This document shows, in pieces, positions 17,501 through 25,448 of a stretch of DNA of 64,000 nt. Position numbers and translations under genes: made by a program. Below the pieces are notes generated by a model, which had not been told where the DNA came from, ran no database searches, and was given only the letters and a program-made list of their open reading frames with translations. The stretch comes from JBBQVS01 sp964250765 (GTDB lineage Bacteria > Chloroflexota > Ktedonobacteria > Ktedonobacterales > Ktedonobacteraceae). The stretch is from positions 17,234-81,233 of the forward strand of contig CAXUHF010000005.1 of the NCBI GenBank assembly GCA_964250765.1. Direction: 5' to 3'. Positions within the stretch are counted from its first letter, which is position 1. Each line of letters opens with the position of its first letter.

Positions 17501-17529
17501 GTATACTCTCAGTTCTATTATTAAGGGGG

Positions 17530-18072
17530 CTAGCAGGCATTTGTGGCTGTGGATGGTTTTCCACGATGTCGGTAGTCGTCCAATATAACGAAATAATGTT
17601 TTTCAAGACGGCTACGTAGTGTTTCTTCATCAACCCAATATGGTCGGCCCTCTATGCTGCTACGCAACTTGCCCCCCGTAACCTCGGCACGATGCACAAT
17701 GGTGATGGTACTCATTGCGGTAAAACCAATTGAGGGTGTTGTGTAGCAACCCACAATGTCACCAATACGGAGGTCTAATCCCGTCTCTTCCTTGCCCTCG
17801 CGCTGTGCTGTCTGTTCTGAAAGCTCTCTCCACCGCATAAAACCTCCTGGAAAGACAAGTGAACCCTCTGGACGCTCCACAATGAGGTAGCGTTCGTCTT
17901 GCTCTATGAGGATGCAGACGCAGCCAAAGGGGGGTAAGTTGCCTTTTAGCAACACGTTGAGAATGTTAAAAAAGATGCCGACGCTTTTCTTGAGTGCGCG
18001 ATAGAACACAAGCATTTCTCCACCAAATTCTGTTGAGTACATCTTACTCTTTATTATACGCTCATACGTCAT
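17530..18072 (-). CDS. Nudix hydrolase
   Basis: About 180 residues. The Nudix box is GGFMRWRELSEQTAQREGKEETGLDL (about 91-116 from the chosen start) with the REGKEETGL core intact, preceded by ERPEGSLVFPGG. Nudix enzymes hydrolyse nucleotide derivatives using a divalent metal. An N-terminal hydrophobic helix (FFNILNVLLKG) may associate with the membrane. The start at 18072 is preferred because GGAGATTC lies ~10 bases upstream; an ATG at 18090 lies within that sequence. It is the first gene of a two-gene unit with the photolyase-like protein, which fits a nucleotide-pool or DNA-damage role. Confidence 0.82.
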   Translation of the reverse strand: MTYERIIKSKMYSTEFGGEMLVFYRALKKSVGIFFNILNVLLKGNLPPFGCVCILIEQDERYLIVERPEGSLVFPGGFMRWRELSEQTAQREGKEETGLDLRIGDIVGCYTTPSIGFTAMSTITIVHRAEVTGGKLRSSIEGRPYWVDEETLRSRLEKHYFVILDDYRHRGKPSTATNAC

Positions 18073-18098
18073 ACTACAGAATCTCCACAATTAATTAT

Positions 18099-18183
18099 CG
18101 GATGTAGGAGCTTTAATTCACTACGCCTTTGTTGCCATTGATCGTTGGGACGAGGGCGTAATGAATTAAAGTCCCTACATCCG
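18099..18183. repeat. Family A palindrome, 30-bp imperfect arms
   Basis: Arms 18099-18128 and 18154-18183 pair at 26 of 30 positions. The right arm GGGCGTAATGAATTAAAGTC is nearly the same as the right arm of the palindrome at 14605-14685, and the loops share CCATTGA and CGAGGGCG. It lies upstream of the Nudix gene and ~100 bases before the histidine-phosphatase gene, so it is between divergent genes and not a simple terminator. Confidence 0.8.
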
Positions 18184-18287
18184 AGACACACACCATAACA
18201 ACGTGTGATAATAAGCAGTGTATGAGAAAGTCATAATCTCTTTGATACGAAGACGCTTGTACAAGCTTGAAAGGATAGATAGACAAC

Positions 18288-19010
18288 GTGGCAACTCATC
18301 TCTATTTGATACGTCATGGGCAGGCAATTAGTGCTGTGGAGAGATCTCTGGAAGATACGCGGCTTTCACCATTGGGCATAAAGCAGGCAGAGCACTTGCG
18401 CGACCGTCTAGCCGCAACCCAAGAAATTCGTGCCGATGTTCTCATTAGTAGTACCATGAATCGCGCACGTCATACGGCCGAAATCATTGCGCCTGCATTG
18501 AAACTACCAATTACGTTCGACGAAGAGGTCGAAGAGTGGCGTGATGGCGATTATGAGAACATGACACAAGAGGAGCGACAAGTCCAATTCAAGACAACAC
18601 CTATAGCAGAATGGCCCTATTTACGTATTGCGCCTGGGGCTGAGACATGGGCAGAGTTTAATCTGCGTATGGGAACTGCGCTCAACCGCATCACTCAGGA
18701 GTATGCAGGAAAAACTATTGTGATTGTGTGTCACGGCGGAATTATTGATGGCTCATTTCAGCTCTTCTTTGGTCTGAGTACTTTGCAATTCCCGCGTGCG
18801 CTGTTTGGAGGTACAAGAAATACTTCTATCACATATTGGAGCAAGGACTTATCAGAGGAATATGGTATTCCGCCAACGTGGTATTTGGAACGCTACAACG
18901 ACGCTATGCACCTGCGTGATATTTCCTCAATGGTGCGTATTCCGTGGGGGGAGATTTCTGCAAAGCCTGTGGATAACAACGATAAGCCAGAAGTGCCAAC
19001 GGATGAGTAA
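18288..19010 (+). CDS. Histidine phosphatase family protein (phosphoglycerate-mutase-like)
   Basis: 240 residues. LIRHGQA (residues 7-13) carries the phospho-accepting His of the superfamily. SSTMNRARHTAEII supplies the second Arg, EEWRDGDYENM the acidic catalytic region, and VCHGGII the second His. Such enzymes remove phosphate from small metabolites or act as mutases; this one is more like the broad phosphatases (GpmB/CobC group). The start is GTG 18288, after AAGGATAG. The C-terminal ~20 residues are disordered. A strong terminator follows. Confidence 0.85.
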   Translation: MATHLYLIRHGQAISAVERSLEDTRLSPLGIKQAEHLRDRLAATQEIRADVLISSTMNRARHTAEIIAPALKLPITFDEEVEEWRDGDYENMTQEERQVQFKTTPIAEWPYLRIAPGAETWAEFNLRMGTALNRITQEYAGKTIVIVCHGGIIDGSFQLFFGLSTLQFPRALFGGTRNTSITYWSKDLSEEYGIPPTWYLERYNDAMHLRDISSMVRIPWGEISAKPVDNNDKPEVPTDE

Positions 19011-19011
19011 C

Positions 19012-19049
19012 AAAAAGTGGCTACCTCTTTATTGAGGTAGCCACTTTTT
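19012..19049. terminator. Bidirectional intrinsic terminator
   Basis: A 16-bp perfect stem, AAAAAGTGGCTACCTC (19012-19027) with its complement at 19034-19049 and a 6-base loop. Flanking A and T runs give U-tails in both directions. It separates the convergent histidine-phosphatase and RRM genes. Confidence 0.9.
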
Positions 19050-19064
19050 GTAGCGTTTTTGAGA

Positions 19065-19370
19065 TTAGTAGCGGTCGTTGCTGCTATAGTTTGACCGTCG
19101 GTCTCTGCTCTGATAATCATTGCGGGCTGGACGCTCGCGGGCTTCGTTTACCGTAATGGTTCTGTTGCCCAGCACTGTGCCATTTAGATGCTCCATGGCG
19201 CGTCGTGCATCATCATCTGTTGTCATCTCGACAAAGCCAAAGCCCTTGCTACGTCCGGTCTCACGGTCTGTAATCACGCTTGCGTTCGCAACGGCACCAG
19301 CCTGCTCAAAAAGGCTAATCAAATCTTGATCGGTTGTTGAATAGGGAAGTCCCCCAACGTAAAGTCTCAT
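19065..19370 (-). CDS. RRM-domain RNA-binding protein
   Basis: 101 residues with one RNA recognition motif (1-80): RNP2 is LYVGGL (3-8) and RNP1 is KGFGFVEM (~42-49). A short Arg/Asn/Ser/Tyr-rich tail follows (ARNDYQSRDRRSNYSSNDRY). Small glycine- or arginine-tailed RRM proteins occur in cyanobacteria and other bacteria and bind RNA, often in cold response. AGGAGC lies 9 bases before ATG 19370; an open frame to 19433 adds residues without RRM similarity. Single gene with its own terminator. Confidence 0.92.
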   Translation of the reverse strand: MRLYVGGLPYSTTDQDLISLFEQAGAVANASVITDRETGRSKGFGFVEMTTDDDARRAMEHLNGTVLGNRTITVNEARERPARNDYQSRDRRSNYSSNDRY

Positions 19371-19558
19371 ATGTATATTGCTCCTGTAGACATTCCTCTT
19401 GACGCTCGTAGAAACCATTTCTCGCAGAAGCAATTCAATTCGGTAGCATGTCTCTCATACTATAGATAACGCAACGGTGAGGTATTCTATTCCCAATGCG
19501 TAAAATAACATATATCATAGTCAGGAGAAACCATTGCGGGAATGAGGAAGAGAAAAAT

Positions 19559-19780
19559 ATGTATAAGCAAATTTCGCATCCCTGTGATGCATTACTACAA
19601 CAATGGAGCATAAGGCGTGAACTAGCACATTACTACTTCACTAAGTTGTTGCGTCTTTCTCCAAGCGATCCTCATGTAGAGGAACAGAGACAAGAGATAA
19701 GCGAAAAGTTGTATGTAGCGCGAATAGCACTTAAACAAGTAGCAGACCAATTGCAGAGCTGTCAGCAAGAACATGGATAG
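19559..19780 (+). CDS. Hypothetical helical protein, 73 aa
   Basis: A small protein likely to be two or three helices (LLQQWSIRRELAHYYFTKLLRL, then EEQRQEISEKLYVARIALKQVADQL). No family is recognised. The heptad-like spacing of Leu, Ile and Val in the second half suggests a helical hairpin or coiled coil. ATG 19559 is preferred to an upstream start at 19496 because GAGGAAGAG lies just before it. A perfect 20-bp hairpin follows its stop, supporting it as a real transcript. Confidence 0.65.
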   Translation: MYKQISHPCDALLQQWSIRRELAHYYFTKLLRLSPSDPHVEEQRQEISEKLYVARIALKQVADQLQSCQQEHG

Positions 19781-19784
19781 ATGT

Positions 19785-19830
19785 GAATAGAAAATGCGCT
19801 GAATGCAGATATTCAGCGCATTTTCTATTC
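19785..19830. terminator. Palindromic terminator, 20-bp stem
   Basis: Arms 19785-19804 and 19811-19830 (GAATAGAAAATGCGCTGAAT) are perfect complements with a 6-base loop GCAGAT. It lies between the small helical protein and the end of the sugar ABC operon, which is convergent, so it probably serves both. Confidence 0.85.
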
Positions 19831-19845
19831 ATGTTTGTTTCTGTA

Positions 19846-21123
19846 TTAGCGCCCACTCTTACTGGCAGCTTGAATACGACGGATAACAGCATCAACTGTG
19901 ACTGCAAGCAAGAGAACGGAACCTTCGACAATTTCTCTTACGTCTGTTCCCTGACTACGAAGCGCGAGACCATTTTCCAGGCTACCGATAATCAGTGTAC
20001 CAAGCACGATAGACCAGATAGACCCCTTGCCACCAAAGAGACTTACTCCTCCAATGACGGCTGCGGCGATGGCATCAAGAAGAAGCGTTGGGTCAACTGC
20101 ACTAGCCACTGCATTGCCATACGAGGCAGCGAGTACACCACCAACGGCAGCAAGCGCGGAACATAGGGCAAAAATTGACATGCGAATAAGTACGACGTTA
20201 ATACCAGCACGTCTCGCCGCCTCTGCATTGCCTCCTACTGCATAGATGTAGCGACCATACCGTGTTTTTGTGAGAATGATCCAGAAGATGAGAATTAAGC
20301 CAAAGAGAATCGCAGCTCCATTTGGAACACCAAGATAAAGACCAGGCGTGGGAGCAGGAGTATTTTCAAGGATTGCCACGACTCCTTCAACAATCACGAC
20401 AACAAGACCGATTTGCAGACCAATTTGAAGCCATGACTTCGTTCTCAGTCCAAGACGCTGACGTTGCGTGCGCTCCCAAATTAGGGCTGCTGCATAGAGT
20501 ATGACTGCAAGCGTGGGTAGACCAACACCGAGTATATCGGGCAAAAAGCTATGCGAACTACCTGCTATAGACAGAATGAACGGGTTAGCAATAATCAGTG
20601 TCGCTTGCCCATTTAGAAAAGTTAAAAGGAGACCTGAGTAGGCAATAGACGCGGCTAGTGTTACGATGAAAGAGGGAATACGCAAAAAGGCGATGAAAAA
20701 GCCATTGATCGTGCCAACCAGAGCACCAACTACTATGGCAATAATAATAGCTCCGAGGGCTGGAATGCCGTAGCGTTCAGAAAGCACGCCCATGATGACG
20801 GCACAAAATGTACTAACAACTGCGACGGAGAGGTCAATTTCGCCAAGAAGCAAAACAAATGTGACTGCTAGTGAGTCCACACCAATTGAAGTAATCTCAA
20901 GCAGCAAATTTGATAAGTTACCGGGTGTAAGAAAAAGACCACCGGTGGTAAGTTCAAAATACACTGCTATAACAATAAATGTGAGCAGAACAGGGAGAAA
21001 GCCGAGATCACCACGAAGCAATTGTCCAAAAGAACGCCTTTGTGTATAAGAGGGTGCTTCTACCGTAGAAGCTGCTACATTGGTACTACTAGGGGTAGGA
21101 TTTTTATCGACAAGTTCACTCAT
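19846..21123 (-). CDS. Sugar ABC transporter permease (xylose/ribose type)
   Basis: A 425-residue membrane protein of the BPD_transp_2/RbsC-XylH group, with about 10-12 hydrophobic segments and the motif AAVIGGVSLFGGKGSI near 365-380. VLLLGEIDLSVAVVSTF (~90-105) is the conserved region after the early helices. The length and central long helical block fit XylH-type permeases more than the shorter RbsC. It is the last gene of a three-gene operon on the minus strand, three bases after the ATPase. With the binding protein it would import a pentose or hexose; the sugar is an inference. Confidence 0.9.
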   Translation of the reverse strand: MSELVDKNPTPSSTNVAASTVEAPSYTQRRSFGQLLRGDLGFLPVLLTFIVIAVYFELTTGGLFLTPGNLSNLLLEITSIGVDSLAVTFVLLLGEIDLSVAVVSTFCAVIMGVLSERYGIPALGAIIIAIVVGALVGTINGFFIAFLRIPSFIVTLAASIAYSGLLLTFLNGQATLIIANPFILSIAGSSHSFLPDILGVGLPTLAVILYAAALIWERTQRQRLGLRTKSWLQIGLQIGLVVVIVEGVVAILENTPAPTPGLYLGVPNGAAILFGLILIFWIILTKTRYGRYIYAVGGNAEAARRAGINVVLIRMSIFALCSALAAVGGVLAASYGNAVASAVDPTLLLDAIAAAVIGGVSLFGGKGSIWSIVLGTLIIGSLENGLALRSQGTDVREIVEGSVLLLAVTVDAVIRRIQAASKSGR

Positions 21124-21126
21124 AAT

Positions 21127-21975
21127 TTATTTTGCTCCTTCGGCACCATTATTGGTCGTATTTGATTGCAGCATTCCGCCAAATTCTGCTCCAGTGATGG
21201 CTGCTATAACTTGTTCTGGCGTTGTAGTCTTCACGTCAAATGTCGCCGCACGTCTACCGAGCCTCATAACGACGACGCGATCGACCACCTCGAACACGTC
21301 TGCAAGGTTGTGAGAAATGACCACAACTGCAAGTCCCTGCTCACGAAGCCGAAGAATAAGGTTGAGTACTTGTCTAGTCTGCGCGACGCCAAGTGCTGCC
21401 GTTGGTTCGTCAAGTAAGATAAGTTTTGCGTTCCGAAGAATAGTTTTTGCCACGGCGATTGACTGACGCTGCCCGCCGGAGAGTGAAGCGACGAGGGCGC
21501 GTGCCGAAGGAATTTTCACGTCAAGAGTACGCAACACGTTGAGACCTTGACGTTCCATGTCGATCTCAGATAAAGTACCATAGGGGGCGAGTACTTCTCG
21601 GCCTAAAAAGAGGTTGCTGATAACATCCAGGTTATCGCAAAGTGCGAGATCCTGGTAGACCGTTTCAATACCAAGACGTGCCGCGACCTGTGGACTTGTA
21701 ATCTTGACAGGTTGGCCTGCAACGAATACTTCTCCATCATCTGCTGGTCCGACACCAGCAATAGTTTTGACGAGCGTCGATTTACCCGCTCCGTTGTCTC
21801 CAACGAGTCCGACAACTTCGCCATCGTAGACCTCAAAATCGACATCAGTAAGGGCGCGTACTGCGCCAAAGCTCTTGTTAACACCGCGCATAAGAAGACG
21901 GGGTTGCCTTGTTGGTGGTTGTCCAGGTACCGTGTGTAGTTCTCCACCAATGGAAGGGTTAACGCTTTCTGCCAT
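21127..21975 (-). CDS. Sugar ABC transporter ATP-binding protein, half-size
   Basis: 282 residues with one ABC cassette: Walker A GDNGAGKST (59-67), signature LSGGQ (165-169), Walker B LILLDE (185-190) and switch H222. Most RbsA/XylG-type ATPases have two cassettes (~500 residues). Here there is one, as in FrcA-like proteins, so it would work as a homodimer. Downstream of the cassette, RVVVMRLGRRAATFDVKTTTPEQVIAAITG resembles the end of an RbsA half. The gene is three bases before the permease gene. Confidence 0.9.
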   Translation of the reverse strand: MAESVNPSIGGELHTVPGQPPTRQPRLLMRGVNKSFGAVRALTDVDFEVYDGEVVGLVGDNGAGKSTLVKTIAGVGPADDGEVFVAGQPVKITSPQVAARLGIETVYQDLALCDNLDVISNLFLGREVLAPYGTLSEIDMERQGLNVLRTLDVKIPSARALVASLSGGQRQSIAVAKTILRNAKLILLDEPTAALGVAQTRQVLNLILRLREQGLAVVVISHNLADVFEVVDRVVVMRLGRRAATFDVKTTTPEQVIAAITGAEFGGMLQSNTTNNGAEGAK

Positions 21976-22113
21976 AAGTCCCTCCGAATGAGTTTACTGC
22001 CTTGTAAAATGGTAGCGGTTAGAAAATGAGGATGGAATACGTGCAGTATACCATCCTCTTTGATTAAGAACAAGAAGAGAAATGTCCAGGGGTCTCCGTC
22101 CTTGTGTGGGAAA

Positions 22114-22187
22114 CAGGGAGACCGCAAGGGTCTCCCTTACACGTAGGGGTTCATGAAGATGTAGGGGAGACCCTTGCGGTCTCCCTG
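22114..22187. repeat. Family B palindrome within sugar operon
   Basis: Arms 22114-22140 and 22161-22187 match at 26 of 27 positions (CAGGGAGACCGCAAGGGTCT...). The same sequence begins again at 63949 near the window end. It lies between the binding-protein gene and the ATPase gene. A weaker stem GAGGATGG/CCATCCTC (22028-22035, 22051-22058) with a T-rich tail on the minus strand lies nearer the ATPase. Together these could attenuate or stabilise the binding-protein part of the mRNA. Confidence 0.8.
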
Positions 22188-22221
22188 CATTTTCACGCGT
22201 TTCCTCCGCAAGGATGGAGAA

Positions 22222-23373
22222 CTAGCACACGCCGTCAGTGCCAGCAGGAACACCTGTGCAGACATCAGACTTGGTAACGAAACCATCGGCAATAACTGTC
22301 GAGGCAATGTTCGTCTTATCAACTGCAACAGGGGTTTCGAGAATCGAAGGAATTGATGCTGACCCTTTAGGATTTTTCAGGGTCACGCCGTTGGTCAATG
22401 AAGCGGTATCCGTACCAGCAGAGATAGCCTTGACGAGACTAATTGTCGCGTTTGCCTCTTTGTTGATAGCCTTGTAGACGGTCATCGCTTGATCGCCTGT
22501 AAGAATATTGTGGATACCTGCAACGGTGGCATCTTGCCCTGTGACAAGGACCTTACCATTCAATTGCTTGGTCTTGAGTGCTGCAATAACAGAGTTCGCC
22601 ATACCATCGTTAGCGACGTATGCGACGCCAACTTTGCCCTGGCTTGCTGTAAGAGCACCGTTCATTTCGGTGCGAGCTGTATCGTTGTCCCAGTTTGGAG
22701 TGTATGTCTCATACACCTTCTTGAGATTACCTGCACTAATGAGTGGATCAAGTGCAGTGTGAGCACCATCATGGAACAGAATAGCGTTATTGTCTGTCTG
22801 CGCTCCGTCGATCATGATAAGGTTGTTACTCGTTTTTGTGTAGTCCTTGTAGTGATCGGCGACATACTGTCCCTGAAGCTGTCCGACCTTCTGATTGTCA
22901 AATGAGACGTAGTAGCTGAGGTCATCGGAAAAAATCAGGCGGTCATAGGCGATAACTGGAACGTTCTTTGCTTTTGCCTGCGTCACAATAGCTGCAGCAG
23001 CAGAGCTATCAGCAGCACCAACGACTAGGATACAGTCGCCTTTTGTCAGGTCTGCTTGTGCCTGTGTCTGTTGCACAGAGGCAACACCACCCGCGTTATT
23101 ATAGTCTACTGTTGCGCCTGGAATCGCACTCTGGATACCTTGTGTCAAGAGTGGGCGATCTTTGCTATCCCAGCGAGCAGACGATGCTGTCTCTGGAAGA
23201 AGTACGCCGACTTTTTTACAGCCTTGTCCTGGTTTGGCTGAGGCGGTTGTAGTACCACTACTACCCGTGGTACCACTCGTGCTGCTGGTGCTGTTGCCGC
23301 AGGCAGCGAGCATAATGGAGATAAGGATAACTCCGAATAATGCGCTCAATTGCTTGTAACTAAATAGTTTCAT
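22222..23373 (-). CDS. Sugar ABC transporter substrate-binding lipoprotein (XylF-like)
   Basis: 383 residues. A lipoprotein signal peptide ends in LAAC (Cys ~27), followed by a Ser/Thr/Gly-rich linker to ~50. The mature part is a periplasmic-binding-protein type I fold: KVGVLLPETASSARWDSKDRP, then VPVIAYDRLIFSDDLSYYVSFDN and LVTGQDATVAG. These match D-xylose and related sugar-binding proteins. The start 23373 gives a normal signal peptide; the frame is open to 23469 without one. It is the first gene of the operon and is separated by 246 bases from the ATPase gene, with the family B palindrome in between. Confidence 0.9.
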   Translation of the reverse strand: MKLFSYKQLSALFGVILISIMLAACGNSTSSTSGTTGSSGTTTASAKPGQGCKKVGVLLPETASSARWDSKDRPLLTQGIQSAIPGATVDYNNAGGVASVQQTQAQADLTKGDCILVVGAADSSAAAAIVTQAKAKNVPVIAYDRLIFSDDLSYYVSFDNQKVGQLQGQYVADHYKDYTKTSNNLIMIDGAQTDNNAILFHDGAHTALDPLISAGNLKKVYETYTPNWDNDTARTEMNGALTASQGKVGVAYVANDGMANSVIAALKTKQLNGKVLVTGQDATVAGIHNILTGDQAMTVYKAINKEANATISLVKAISAGTDTASLTNGVTLKNPKGSASIPSILETPVAVDKTNIASTVIADGFVTKSDVCTGVPAGTDGVC

Positions 23374-23543
23374 CGTTGAATTTGTCCTTCCGGTTTTGCC
23401 GTACTTCGGCAATACATGCTTGAAACTGTAACACATCGTTACGGTCTCTCTGTATACAACGTTGTTCAAAACTCCCTATACGCTTCTCTTCGATGATTGC
23501 TCCTTCCCGACATGGAGTACTACATATGAGTTTGTCTAGCTCC

Positions 23544-24914
23544 CTAGACGGTTGCCAGAACGCGTCTGCCTTCTACTTCGGTAGTGGCGGCCTCTTCGCG
23601 TGCTATAAGTACGCGTTCCCATGCCTTAAAAAATGGATAATATAGAAGTGCGGAGACAGCGAGATCAAAGAACTGCAAAATGCTTCCTCTGATATCGCCT
23701 CCTGTTGCCAGAAAGCCACTGACTCCGAGGGGTACGGTAAAGGGTTGTATCACGATTGGTACATGCACCCAGTTGAGTGCAAACACAATGTAATTGATTG
23801 TTACGATCACAACTGGTACACACACAAAGGGAATCATCATGATTGGGTTCAGCACCATTGGGACACCGAAGGTGACAGGTTCATTGATATTGAATATCGC
23901 AGGACCAAGTGCAACTTTGCCAACCGTGCGTAACTGTGTTGAGCGTGAGCGTAACATATATATCACCAGGGGCCATGTCGCACCAGAGCCACCGAGATGA
24001 GCAAAAATGTGGAAAAAAGGTTCCGTGACGATGCCGTGTCCACCTGTCGCATTCGCTGCTAACGTGGTAAACCAGAACGGTGCCGCAATAGCTGTAACGA
24101 CGTTCATCCCATGAATACCAACCGACCAAAGCAACATCATCAAGATGATTTCAAGCAATGCTGCCGGATAGCTGTCCTGTACGACAACCAGCGGCTGAAA
24201 AAGGTTCATAAGCAGGATTGGTAACGTCAACTGATGTGTGATCAACAGATGCGTCGTCGAGTCCATCGTTGTATACGTATGTGAACTAATGAACCATTCA
24301 AGTCCCCATACAGCTATGAGCAGTAGCAGTGTCGGTACGAGAGCCTCGAATGCTCGTTTGACGTTTGGTGGCACGGTCTTTGGTAGATTTATGGTAAAGC
24401 GCGAACCACGAAAGCGGCGCATAACCTCGGTTGCGAGAATACCCATCAGAATACCAACAAGTAGCCCTTGTCCTCCAAGATAGGGCAGGACTTCGCCAAG
24501 AGGCATTGTGGTTAAATCACGCGTGGGCATACTTGCTACCAGGAACAGGACCATCGCCAGAATGCCAGGTTGTACTGGTTCCGTGCGGCGATATTGTGCC
24601 AAGCTGTAGGCGACACCGAACGAGAGAAAGACTGCCATAAGTCCGAATGAAAGCTGAAATGGCACAAGAATAGCATTCTCGTATGGCTTCAAAAATATTT
24701 GTAATGCTGGAATGGGTGGATTTGCTAGGACAAGGAAGAGACTGCCCGCGATAATTAACGGTAGCGTAAAAATAATGAAGGCATCTCGGATAGCTTGCAA
24801 ATAAATATTGCTGGCAAGCATACCAAGTGGCGGCACAAGATAGCGTTCAAATAGCTCGCTTGTACGTTCTATAAAGCCGATGGAGCTTTGTCCTTCATTC
24901 TGCTGCTTGCTCAC
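23544..24914 (-). CDS. PTS lactose/cellobiose-type EIIC permease
   Basis: A 456-residue membrane component of the Lac/cellobiose PTS family. The N-terminal motif ELFERYLVPPLGMLASN (about 16-32) and the later INEPVTFGVPMVLNPIMMIPF (~345-365) are family signatures. About 8-10 hydrophobic spans. It would import and phosphorylate a beta-glucoside or diacetylchitobiose-type disaccharide with EIIB and an EIIA not present here. It overlaps the upstream EIIB by four bases (ATGA). No 6-phospho-glycosidase is linked. Confidence 0.9.
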   Translation of the reverse strand: MSKQQNEGQSSIGFIERTSELFERYLVPPLGMLASNIYLQAIRDAFIIFTLPLIIAGSLFLVLANPPIPALQIFLKPYENAILVPFQLSFGLMAVFLSFGVAYSLAQYRRTEPVQPGILAMVLFLVASMPTRDLTTMPLGEVLPYLGGQGLLVGILMGILATEVMRRFRGSRFTINLPKTVPPNVKRAFEALVPTLLLLIAVWGLEWFISSHTYTTMDSTTHLLITHQLTLPILLMNLFQPLVVVQDSYPAALLEIILMMLLWSVGIHGMNVVTAIAAPFWFTTLAANATGGHGIVTEPFFHIFAHLGGSGATWPLVIYMLRSRSTQLRTVGKVALGPAIFNINEPVTFGVPMVLNPIMMIPFVCVPVVIVTINYIVFALNWVHVPIVIQPFTVPLGVSGFLATGGDIRGSILQFFDLAVSALLYYPFFKAWERVLIAREEAATTEVEGRRVLATV

Positions 24915-25243
24915 GTTGCTGTTTTCCCTTTTCGGAGCGTTGCGAGAAGGTGTTGTACCTGCTCGACGACCGCCTGTCCATTCATCGTTGCATAGTGAAA
25001 AGGTTCGATCATGGCGACTGGCTTGTCCACTGATGTTGCCAGTTGCTCTATATTTTTGCGTAAATGCCGAATCTGTGGCGCGATAAGCACGACATCACAG
25101 GTCTCGACGTTTGCTGCATACTCGCCTGCACTCAACGCTTCAACGGTAAGTTCGTACTTACTCTCTTGCGCTGCGCTAAGCATACTTTCTACCAGCAAAC
25201 TGGTAGACATGCCCCAACTGCAGACAATCAATACATGGATCAT
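24911..25243 (-). CDS. PTS lactose/cellobiose-type EIIB
   Basis: 110 residues, with the phospho-cysteine loop VCSWGMSTSLL (C8) at the N-terminus and VVLIAPQIRHLRKNIEQLA further on. It takes phosphate from EIIA and passes it to the sugar carried by EIIC. It overlaps the EIIC gene by ATGA. A sigma-54-type promoter lies about 100 bases upstream, so the two genes probably form a regulated dicistronic operon. Confidence 0.92.
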   Translation of the reverse strand: MIHVLIVCSWGMSTSLLVESMLSAAQESKYELTVEALSAGEYAANVETCDVVLIAPQIRHLRKNIEQLATSVDKPVAMIEPFHYATMNGQAVVEQVQHLLATLRKGKTAT

Positions 25244-25346
25244 GGCACCTCGTTCCCAGTGTTTTGTGTTTCGCGCTGTGTGTTCGTCCTGATGCCATGT
25301 AACACACTACACAGAATATGGAATTTTTCGGGTCTGTAGTATATAG

Positions 25347-25362
25347 AGCAAGAAGCATGCCA
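25347..25362 (-). promoter_or_regulatory. Sigma-54 (-24/-12) promoter for PTS genes
   Basis: On the minus strand the sequence reads TGGCATGCTTCTTGCT. Compared with the consensus TGGCAC-G-N4-TTGCW it differs at one position (T for C), keeping the invariant GG and GC with exact spacing. It directs transcription towards EIIB, whose start codon is ~104 bases downstream. The upstream gene encodes a sigma-54 activator with a GAYTGA loop, so the pairing is functional in appearance. Confidence 0.75.
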
Positions 25363-25363
25363 A

Positions 25364-25391
25364 ATAGTGTGTAGCACAGATAGCACACTAT
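25364..25391. promoter_or_regulatory. Palindrome upstream of sigma-54 promoter, possible activator site
   Basis: ATAGTGTG (25364-25371) and CACACTAT (25384-25391) form an 8-bp inverted repeat with a 12-base spacer directly upstream of the -24 element. It could be an enhancer-type site for the LevR-like activator, although such sites usually lie 80-150 bases upstream of the transcription start. A related sequence AACACACTACACAG lies downstream near 25300. Suggestive only. Confidence 0.4.
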
Positions 25392-25422
25392 ATATTGTGA
25401 TAAGCAACGAATAAGCAAGAGC

Positions 25423-25448
25423 ATCCCCTTGCGGGTACCCTTGCCCCT
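25423..25448. repeat. Single-arm repeat containing GTAGGGGCAAGGG
   Basis: On the minus strand this reads TAGGGGCAAGGGTACCCGCA and onward to GGGGAT. It has a central palindrome GGGTACCC (25433-25440) and the same GTAGGGGC end as the family A elements. It supplies the TAG stop codon (25447-25449, minus strand) of the LevR-type activator gene. It seems to be a degenerate or short member of the intergenic palindrome group. Confidence 0.5.
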
